From contig JAAVTG010000169.1 in the NCBI GenBank assembly GCA_011947345.1, positions 1 through 33,624 on the forward strand: a stretch of 33,624 nucleotides of DNA. Reading direction: 5' to 3'. The notes beneath the pieces are model-generated. The model was not told where the DNA came from, made no database searches, and saw only the letters and a program-made list of their open reading frames with translations. Positions 1-7,931 of this stretch are shown in pieces. Each line of letters starts with the position of its first letter. Within the stretch, counting starts at the first letter, position 1. This DNA comes from Phytophthora quininea. Taxonomy: Eukaryota > Oomycota > Peronosporomycetes > Peronosporales > Peronosporaceae. A program made the position numbers and the translations under genes.

Positions 1-456
1 CTGCGGAGCCCGCGCGCGCTAAGGATGAGTACGATGTGGTAGAAATGTCGGAGGTTAAGTGCAAACCCCTGGATTCACCAAGTGGGACTCGACTGTTATC
101 GAGTTGTCGTCTGAGGCGACTCTCGAGGACTTCCTGGCTCAGTTTAAGGAGAAGACCGAGCTGAACTGCGATCTGCTGTTCCATGGCGTTGCCGAGATGG
201 GCACCACCAGCGCTGCGGACAAGGACCCGCGCTACCGCTCTGTCAGCGGCTTGATGCTGTACGATCGGATGCCTTCGGCAAGGCGTTGAAAGACCTCTAC
301 GCTAGCCAAATGGCGAAGCCTCTACGCGCCTTCATCGAGTCGCGCTACGAAGGTCTCGTGGACTGCAGCCACAAGTACATTCCGCTGCAGACATCGTGCT
401 CTGATGACGACGGGAACGTGTTCAAAGTGCCGACGGTCATCTGCAAGTTCAGTTAA
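1..456 (+). CDS. UBA1: Ubiquitin-activating enzyme E1, C-terminal end (5' truncated, two frame breaks)
   Basis: This is the 3' end of a gene that begins outside the window. It reads as the linker and C-terminal ubiquitin-fold domain of E1, the part that binds the E2 partner in the cytosol and nucleus. The reading is continuous in sense but lies in three frames. Positions 3-60 encode KDEYDVVEMSEVKCKP, positions 65-280 encode GFTKWDSTVIELSS, TLEDFLAQFKEKTEL and SVSGLMLYD, and positions 278-456 encode DAFGKALKDLY and end VPTVICKFS followed by TAA at 454-456. The pattern FTxWD, then TLxxFLxxFKExxxL, then a late VP near the C-terminus is that of the E1 ubiquitin-fold domain. Frame breaks fall near 60-70 and 270-285. 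No intron borders explain them, so they are base errors or true mutations. Identification rests on domain pattern only; the catalytic cysteine domain is not in the window. Confidence 0.65.
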
Positions 457-1193
457 ACGGAGGGTCCGCTAAAAGAGAGAGAGAGGTGCTGCATGTAGAC
501 CGCGTGATGATATCCACGTGTAGACGCTTGCATTGTCGAAGCGAGGCAGTGTGTAACAAGAAGAAAAAACATGGAGAGCGTCAATCCGAGCGAAGGTAAA
601 GGCAAAAGCTTTCGTTTGTCAGTGAAGACAATAAAATCGGCTGCAAGCACGAAGTTGCTGGCAGTTCTTTGCTTAGTGATTCGTGACGGTCTCAACCGGA
701 CGTATCTTGGGCCAAACGATCCTCCTGCTTAGTTGCTGCAGTGGAGCCGCAACCCAGAGAGCCCTCGAAAGCCACACAACGATGTCGTCGCTGCATATTC
801 CGGCGACAAAACCAATCAGAAGGGCCTCGACACCGGGACGTTCCGGGTTTCCCTGTCGATTGCAAATCCGCAAGGACTCGGCACTCGCTCTCGAGGCCAG
901 AGCTCGAACGAGTTTCAATGATACGATCTCAGCATCTTGGTGTCGACGCTGCATTTGCAGCTGCTGAGCTTCTGCTGCTATCTCTCCCAACTCAGCAGCT
1001 CAACTGACCACCACCAACGGCGACAAGTCCGACGGCGATCGATTTGCTTAGTCGAGGTCAAAACGGAACGTATGGGAAATTGTATGCTGGATCCACTCCT
1101 AATTGAGGGTCGTTTTACAAATCGGAACGCACCACCACTCGCGTTCTCGCCATTTGACGATTTCCTGCCTGGACGGCATTTGAACGGCTCAAG
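457..1193. other. Intergenic region, no gene recognised
   Basis: This 737-bp gap separates the E1 stop from the CDKAL1 start. Short overlapping open frames occur on both strands between 673 and 1215, but none has a recognisable domain, a consistent composition or splice partners. It probably holds the E1 3' UTR and the CDKAL1 promoter and 5' UTR. Confidence 0.5.
1150..1165 (+). promoter_or_regulatory. Possible oomycete-type core promoter of CDKAL1
   Basis: CCATTTGAC followed directly by GATTTCC lies about 30-45 bp before the CDKAL1 ATG. The spacing and pyrimidine-rich, CAxTTT-like composition are reminiscent of the oomycete initiator plus flanking element, but the match is imperfect and short. 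Confidence 0.25.
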
Positions 1194-3232
1194 ATGGACG
1201 ACATCGAGGACATGATCGGCGAGGAGGAGCTGGACCGCGCGGTCGTGAGCTCCGTGCGCACGCCCATGGTGGCGCCCAAGACGCACTTCCAGTCAGCGGC
1301 CACCAGCAGCACCGCCAGTAGCTCCACGTGCGGCGACGACAGCAAGGAGCCGCCGGTGCCCGGCACGCAGCTCATCTGGTGCGTACACAGTGGTTACTTA
1401 ACATTCTTGATGAATAGTTATTTAATTTCTTTTATTTTTCTTGCAGGATGAAGACCTACGGATGCTCGCACAATGTGAGTGACTCGGAGTATATGCAAGG
1501 AGTGCTGGCTAGCTACGGCTACAGGTTCACCCAGGACCCAGACGCTGCCCAATTGTGGCTGCTCAACAGCTGCACGGTCAAGGACCCTTCTCAGGCGGCC
1601 TTCATGCACCTGGCTGTCAAGGGAAGGAAGCAGAACAAGGCGGTGGTGGTGGCTGGCTGTGTGCCACAAGCAGACCGCCACCTGAAGGGACTGGAGGAAG
1701 TGAGCATCGTCGGCATTCAGCAAGTGGACCGAGTCGTGGAAGTTGTGGAGGAGACGCTCAAGGGCCACACGGTCCGCTTACTGTCCAAGAACCGCCTGCC
1801 GGAGCTGGATCTACCCAAGATCCGCAAGAACCCCATGGTGGAGATCATCCCGCTGAGCACAGGTTGTCTGGGCGCCTGCACGTACTGCAAGACGCGTCAT
1901 GCGCGCGGGAAGCTGGGCAGCTACCAGCCTGATGCGATCGTGTCCCGAGCGCAGACGGTGATTAACGAAGGTGTCACGGAGCTGTGGCTCTCCAGCGAAG
2001 ACACGGGCGCGTACGGCATCGACATTAACACGGACCTCCCTACGCTGATGCGCAAACTGCTGAAGGTTGTGCCAGACGGCGTGATGCTGCGTGTGGGCAT
2101 GACTAATCCACCGTATATTCTGGACCACCTCGACGCTATCGCCGAGGTACTAAAGCATGACCGCGTTTACTCGTTCCTGCACGTTCCTGTGCAGTCTGGA
2201 AGCGACGATGTGCTGCTGGCGATGAACCGCGAGTACACGGCGGCTGAATTCAAACGTGTCGCCGATGAGCTGCTTGCGAAGGTGCCTGACCTCACGCTTG
2301 CTACTGATATCATCTGCGGTTTCCCGACGGAGACTGAGGAGCACTTCGATGAGACGATGGACCTCGTCGAGAAATACCGCTTCCACATCATGAATATCTC
2401 CCAGTTCTACCCGAGACCGGGTACGCCCGCGGCGAAGATGCAACGCGTTCCTACCCAATTGGTTAAGAATCGCAGTCGCAAGCTCACCAAGCTCTTTGAA
2501 ACGTTTGAGCCGTACACGCACCTTGCGGGCACTACGCAAAAGGTGTGGGTGAACACAGAGGTCTCTGACGACAAGAAGTACACTGTTGCACACACAAAGA
2601 ACTACACCAAGGTTTTACTCCCTCGTGACGATTCGCTGATCGGATGCTCGGCGGAGGTGCGCGTGCTCACGGCGGCACGATTCCACATTACAGGCGAAGT
2701 GATATCACGTTCCGAGCCTGCTACGGTGGCAGCAGCTGCCATTCGTGAGCAGATTTGTACAGAGGAGACCTCTCAGCGGCTGACCGATCGAAGGCTTTGT
2801 CGAAATCAAAGGAGTCTTCAACGTGCAAGGGTGATGGCAGTTGTGGAGGCCATGGCCATGGCCACGGTCATTCTCTCGGACATGACCACTCTCGACCACG
2901 ATGATCACGAGCACCGAGAAGGTGGCTGCTGCGGTGGCAAGGGAGGTTCGTGCTGTTCGTCTGGTGGCGACGGTCAGGGATGTGGTGGGAAATGCGGCAC
3001 GAAGGCCAAGAAGAAGAAAGCTGTGTCGAAGGAGCCGCTACGAAAGCCGCGTAGTAAATCAAGTGGTGCAATTACAAACAGCGCGCTCTCGACAATTACG
3101 ACGACGGTCGCGGTGAAGTGGAATGCCGTACGTGACGACAAGGTTGCGCTGACGGCGCTTGCCACCCTTGTGGCGTCGGTGACTTTGTTGGAGTGCGTCT
3201 GCTTATGCGCAAGTAAATCACGTTGCGAATAG
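1194..3232 (+). CDS. CDKAL1: Threonylcarbamoyladenosine tRNA methylthiotransferase (CDKAL1 type)
   Basis: The product is a radical-SAM enzyme that converts t6A37 to ms2t6A37 in tRNAs reading ANN codons. Exon 1 is 1194-1378 and exon 2 is 1447-3232; joining them gives IWMKTYGCSHN, the family's N-terminal motif, and about 656 residues. The N-terminal methylthiotransferase domain shows cysteines at about 68, 104 and 133. The radical-SAM CxxxCxxC (TGCLGACTYCKTRHARG) has cysteines at about 202, 206 and 209. The segment HVPVQSGSDxVLxxMxRxYT, the ATDIICGFPTET motif and a TRAM domain at about 412-480 follow. The tail is Cys/Gly-rich (GGCCGGKGGSCC, then GQGCGGKCG), then Lys-rich, and ends in a hydrophobic stretch (VALTALATLVASVTLLECV) that resembles the ER tail anchor of animal CDKAL1. 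Between about 2745 and 2900 the translation looks shifted out of frame and back. The start is the first ATG in an open frame that meets the splice donor correctly. Confidence 0.92.
1379..1446 (+). other. CDKAL1: Intron 1 of CDKAL1 (68 bp)
   Basis: The intron runs from GTGCGT to a T-rich tract ending TTGCAG. Removing it restores a TGG codon across the junction and the conserved WMKTYGCSHN sequence. Confidence 0.9.
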
Positions 3233-3247
3233 ATCGTGTTAAGATTT

Positions 3248-6200
3248 CTATGACAACGTCATCTCCTGAGCTCGATCCTGTAGTTTGAACAATAACGTCT
3301 GGAGAAGTTTCTTTCGCAAACTCGTCGGTGGTAGCTGCGCTTCGGACTGCACAGGCTGCAACGCTCGCATCGAACAGCCGAGGACGCCTACGGCGGGCAG
3401 TTTTTCGTCGGTAGTCCAAGCTTTCCAAACCTCTGGCTCGATCATGTCTCCGTTAAGCTGCATGTTCGTCAGCTCTGCCTCACCGCTTGCTGCAAGTTTG
3501 ACGAGCAGCAAAATCAATTGTCGGTGGTCAAACGCGACCAGCTGTAGCTGCCTGTACGTTTCGATTTGCTGTAGCGGGTGGAAGCAGTTAAACACGCCGA
3601 GCCGGTCCACCACTTGCGTTTTCGTTGTTAGATCCAGCAGAGACAGCGTTTCGCTCAGGTTCCACTCGTCCACGATGCGGCTGAATAACACGATAAACAC
3701 TTCACCTCGGAACAGACACCCAGTGGTAGGATCGCGCTCGAACGTGCCGAAATGCTCCATCAAACGCTGGGCTTGGCTGCACGTGAAATAATACAGCGTC
3801 GAGATGGAGCGCAGTCCAACGAGCTTCATTTCTGCCGACACCTGGAGCTGTTTAAATTCTTTCAAGAACTGCTCGAAGGCGTTGTCACTAAGCGCAGTAC
3901 AAATTGCGTACGGCCGTCGCGTCATCACGAAGTCAAACTCGAGAATCCCCAAGCGAGGGAACTGCCAGCTAGGACCCATAACCATAGGCAGTCGGTTGAG
4001 TCTCATATTCCGAAAGCCTCCTTCTAACGGCTGGGCGGCGAAACCATGCTGAGAGGAGTCCATTAGCTTCAACTGCTGCCGCAGCTTCTTCTCCGCCTTG
4101 TTGACTTCCAAAATGCGCATTAAAATGCGGCGATCGATTGGATTTGCCATGTTGAGTTGATACCGTCCAGACGGATTGTTCATGTTGAACGAAACCCATT
4201 TCCCTACCTTTTGTTCAACGTGACTCTGCTCGATATCAGAGAGGTTTTCTAGCCCAATCGTCATGCAAATATCGCCGCACACATCGATCTTTCCATCTCC
4301 ATCTTTGTCCTCGAAAAACTGCTTTGGAGTTTTCATGGACGCACAATCAAAGATTTCCTCGGTGACGGACTGGGCACCTTAGCTAATGCAGAAGGTGATT
4401 GGAGAATTTGAGGAATCAAAGCGGCAGCAGCGCTTGCCTTTTCCACCTGCGATGTGTGCGATTCAAAGAGCGATAACAATGTGTTTGCTTCGGCCACCGT
4501 AAACGTGTACTCTTCTGCCATGACGCGGATACAAAAGATCTTTGCGGCCTCGTCGCCGTCACGTGAATGACAAAATGATCTCTTCATAAGCTCGACAACT
4601 CGCTCAAAGCCAGACGATGAGATATGCTCTTCATGGCGATCATAGTTTGGCTGGATCTTCAACTGCATCGAGCCTTGCGATGGAATAGATGTCAGCAACG
4701 ACTTCTCGTCTTTCTTGTTGAACGTGTACGGCGCTCCATTGTACACAGCATCTACAATTTCTGCCTTGTTCTTCCACACCAGCAGCAGGAGTTCTCTAAT
4801 CAAGACGCAGTCCGGCCGATCGCTCAAGTTCAAAGTAAATGTACCACCGCCGTATATGGAGCCTTCGATTGTGCTATCTAAAATCTCAAGATTGCAGTCT
4901 CCAAGATCCAATTGGCAGGTTGCAACAGACCCTGAGGCCACAGCTCGTAATATTGATTCGGCTCCTATCGCTCCGATCGGATTGCCGCGGATCACCAGAT
5001 TTTCCAGAACCGTGTTCTGTTGGAGGCCGTTCACATAAACTAGCATTGACTTGGCTTGGACATGGTTGTTCGATATGTCCAAGAATCGAAGCGATTTATT
5101 CGTTGCAATACACGCGCCAAGATCTGCATCCGCGTTGCCGTTGTTGCCTAGCGTGTTGTCAGACAAATCCAAATGGGTTAACGTCAAATTCTCCATCATA
5201 CATCGCGCCAAGTGCTGCGCTGGCTCGCCTCGAATGTTGTTCCACGACAGATTAAGTGACGTGAGCGGGGTTGTAATGCGCAGCAGTTCCCCGATTGAAA
5301 ATGCCGCGTGATAAATATGATTTTGCCGCAGATCTAGATGTTCCAGTGTGCATCGATTCAACAAGCACTGCATCAACAGCCGTACAGCTTGGTCGCCTAG
5401 CTGGTTGTTGCCGAGGTCGAGTGACTTGAGGCTAACATGCGGGTCCTCCAAAGTTCGGTATATCGTAATCGTCCCTTTAGTTCCCAGTTTGTTTTCCGAA
5501 AAGTTAAGATGCTTGAGTTGACGCATTGGCAATCCACTCATAATGGCCGATGATCCAGCTCCTGAGACGCCGACATTCTTCATTGATAGCGTTTGGACGG
5601 GTACAGGTAGCAGCTGAAGCGCATCGCCTAGCGCTTCAGCACGTTTGTCACCAAAGTAGTAATTATCATACCGAAGCGCCTGACTCCCGCGTTCATATCT
5701 CGAGGATCGCTTCAGATCCAACACAGGCAGCACCAACAAGCTCGAGTCTTGGCAATTAGAGATATATCGTCCTCGAGCCGAGTCGGGTCTTTTGCTCGTT
5801 GTGCTGCTCTTATAAAGTTTCCAAAAGTCCTCCAATCCGCTCTGCACATCGCCTGCGCTGCCTAAATGCACGCCTCCCGCGAACTCGCCCTCCTCCTCCA
5901 GCACCTCCTTTTGAAACCTCATTTTGGTCTCCAGTAACTTGGCAGCTGCTGCAGCAGCCAGTCTCTGCTCCTCACTTTCCTCCTTCTGCTCCTTTTGTTG
6001 CTCCTCCTCCACTTCAACCTCCTGAATTACTGCTTCTTCCCCTTCCACAACAGTGGATGAGCTCGTCAAAATGCTGATGACTTTCCTGGTCTTGGCCAGT
6101 ATCTTGTTGGTTCGATGGGCCACTTTGAAGGCCTTCCAGGCTTCCGACCCCGTCGACGCGGACGCTGCTGCCACATTCTTGGCAGGCGCCGGCTGGGGCG

Positions 6201-6498
6201 GCGCAGGCGCGGGCGGCGACTGGTTCCTCGACTGCAGCGTCCGCCTCTGCGTGATCGGCGTCTGTATCGGCTGCAGACGGTGGCGAGACGCCGGCAGCAG
6301 CGCTCGGCTGGCTCCGATGGCTGCACTGCTGCTCCCCATGGCTGGCGCCGTCGGCAGCGTCACGGGCAGGACGCTCTCCCGCAGCATGTTGTCGATGAGA
6401 TCGTCCTTGTCGCCATCGTCCCAGCTCCAGAGCTCGGCGCGACGGAAGCCCGGCGCCTCCTTACGCCGCGTCCTGCCCGGCGGCGTCGGCTTCAGCAT
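3248..6498 (-). CDS. Leucine-rich-repeat protein with EF-hand (probable single gene in two exons)
   Basis: I do not recognise a named orthologue. The 5' part (6498-4378) starts with a basic N-terminus, then a Pro/Ala-rich low-complexity stretch, then a Glu-rich predicted coiled coil (about residues 150-205). At roughly 290-560 there are six or so RNase-inhibitor-type leucine-rich repeats, for example LKSLDLGNNQLGD, LEHLDLRQNHI, LTSLNLSWNNIRG, LTHLDLSDNTLG and LRFLDISNNHV. The 3' part (4318-3248) begins with an EF-hand loop (DKDGDGKIDVCGD, calcium ligands at loop positions 1, 3, 5 and 12) followed by about 340 residues of unassigned sequence. In the genome the first frame stops at 4333 and the second opens at 4336, overlapping as ATGA. 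A 59-bp GT..AG intron (4319-4377) would join them in frame to about 1063 residues. It could be a cytoskeletal or ciliary scaffold, but that is a guess from domain content. Confidence 0.75.
4319..4377 (-). other. Candidate intron of the LRR/EF-hand gene (59 bp)
   Basis: On the minus strand the stretch starts GTGCCC and ends AAAGCAG. It removes the in-frame stop at 4335-4333, and the flanking codons AAG (4380-4378) and TTT (4318-4316) are both in phase. The donor is weak compared with the other introns here, so a single-base error near 4335 is the alternative. Confidence 0.5.
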
Positions 6499-6637
6499 GC
6501 ATACTGGTCTCGCTGCTCATCCTCGCGGCTATCTTTAGTCGGCTACAAATAGCCGTGTCCGTGATTGGCCAAATTTTCATGTATGCCTTCCCCTTCGTCT
6601 TTGGTGGTGTAAAGGGAATTTGTATAGCAAGGCAGCC
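6499..6637. promoter_or_regulatory. Shared bidirectional promoter between LRR gene and PP6 gene
   Basis: Only 139 bp separate two divergent start codons. A near-palindrome ATTGGCCAAAT at 6564-6574 presents a CCAAT-type box towards both genes and sits near the middle of the gap. A pyrimidine-rich stretch (CCTTCCCCTTCGTCTTT) follows on the phosphatase side. Confidence 0.5.
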
Positions 6638-7653
6638 ATGACGAGCGTGAACGCGGACGAGGTCAAGCCGAGCGGCAGCGGGCCCGACCAGTGGATCGCC
6701 AACCTGCGCGAGGGCAAGGTGCTGAGCGAGCTGGAGCTCAAGCAGGTGTGCGAGATGGTCAAGCTGCTGCTGATCGAGGAGTCGAACGTGCAGCCCGTGA
6801 GCAGCCCCGTGACCGTCTGCGGCGACATCCACGGCCAGTTCTTCGACCTCCTGGAGCTCTTCCGCAACGGTGGGGACATCCAAGACACCAACTACGTCTT
6901 CATGGGCGACTTCGTGGACCGCGGCCACAACAGCGTCGAGACGTTCGAGCTGCTGCTGTGCCTCAAGGCGCGCTACCCGGACCGCATCACGCTGCTGCGC
7001 GGCAACCACGAGTGCCGTCAGATCACGCAGGTCTACGGCTTCTATGAGGAGTGCGTGCGCAAGTACGGCAACGCCAACCCCTGGAAGTACTGCACGGACG
7101 TCTTCGACTACCTCAACCTGGCCGCCATCATCGACGGCAAGGTGCTCTGCGTGCATGGCGGACTGTCGCCCGAGCTGCGCACGCTCGACCAGATCCGGAC
7201 AATAGAGCGACAGCAGGAGATCCCGCACGAAGGCTCCTTCTGCGACCTCATGTGGTCCGACCCCGAGGACATTGAGACGTGGGCCATGAGCCCTCGCGGA
7301 GCAGGCTACCTCTTTGGCGGCAAGGTGACCCAGGAGTTCAACCAGATCAACGGCCTGGACCTCATCTGTCGCGCGCACCAACTGGTGCAGGAAGGATACA
7401 AGTACATGTTCGACAACAGCCTCGTGACAGTCTGGTCCGCGCCCAACTACTGCTACCGGTGTGGCAATGTGGCCGCCATCCTGTCATTTGATGAAAACTT
7501 GGAGCGCGACTTTAAGCTATTCCGTGAGGTACGGTTGCTATGTGACGATGGAGGTGATTGTAGTGAATTACTGACGGTAGGGAAATATTGCTACAGGTTG
7601 CCGAGTCATCTGATGGCTTTAATCAGCGAGCACTGGTGCCATACTTCCTGTAA
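6638..7653 (+). CDS. PPP6C: Serine/threonine protein phosphatase PP6-type catalytic subunit
   Basis: This is a metal-dependent PPP-family catalytic subunit that acts in heterotrimers on phosphoserine and phosphothreonine. Exon 1 (6638-7528) and exon 2 (7597-7653) give 315 residues, close to the family length of about 305. Metal-binding and catalytic motifs are intact: GDIHGQ, GDFVDRG, RGNHE and HGGLSP, followed by [11 protein letters not shown]. The C-terminus created by splicing is VPYFL, the typical end of PP6 and close to the methylatable tail of PP2[19 protein letters not shown] and [10 protein letters not shown] resemble PP6 more than PP4, but the two are close. The LRG NHE motif reads GNHECR where most relatives have GNHESR. 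An open frame extends upstream to 6620 without an ATG; 6638 is the first ATG. It shares its promoter with the divergent LRR gene. Confidence 0.93.
7529..7596 (+). other. PPP6C: Intron of the PP6 gene (68 bp)
   Basis: The stretch starts GTACGG and ends TTGCTACAG in phase 0. Removing it replaces a long non-homologous read-through tail with EVAESSDG...RALVPYFL and a stop at 7651-7653. Confidence 0.93.
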
Positions 7654-7931
7654 ACTGGCAGCTCGATACGGCCGCGGTCGGTGTGTTGCTCGCTCTCGCG
7701 CGATCAGTCGTGGTGGTTTGCATTTTCTCAATTCTTTTGCCCCAGCTCGTCACGCAGGTCGCTCGTACTCTCTCCACATCACAAAGGGACAAGGACGTTA
7801 GTAGATAGATATCCTGTCGGGAGATTTGATCGGACGAATCCTTAAGCTATGTTTTTCTTCTTCTGCTTGGCTGCGCTTTGCTCTAGCTGTCTGTGGTATT
7901 GTGGGCAGGATGTATATATTAAAAAGATGGG

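Noticed and set aside
673..1286. Several overlapping short frames between E1 and CDKAL1
   Set aside because: No domain, mutually overlapping on both strands, no splice partners; treated as intergenic.
1194..1451. 85-residue product reading through into the CDKAL1 intron
   Set aside because: The last part is translated intron; splicing at 1379-1446 restores a conserved motif.
2150..2593. 147-residue minus-strand frame
   Set aside because: Antisense shadow of CDKAL1 with no independent support.
6461..7381. 306-residue minus-strand frame
   Set aside because: It is a shadow of the PP6 coding sequence with Leu/Val/Ala-rich composition typical of the antisense of a GC-rich gene.
7529..7801. Extended C-terminus of the phosphatase to 7801
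   Set aside because: It comes from reading through a 68-bp intron; the spliced form ends in the canonical VPYFL.
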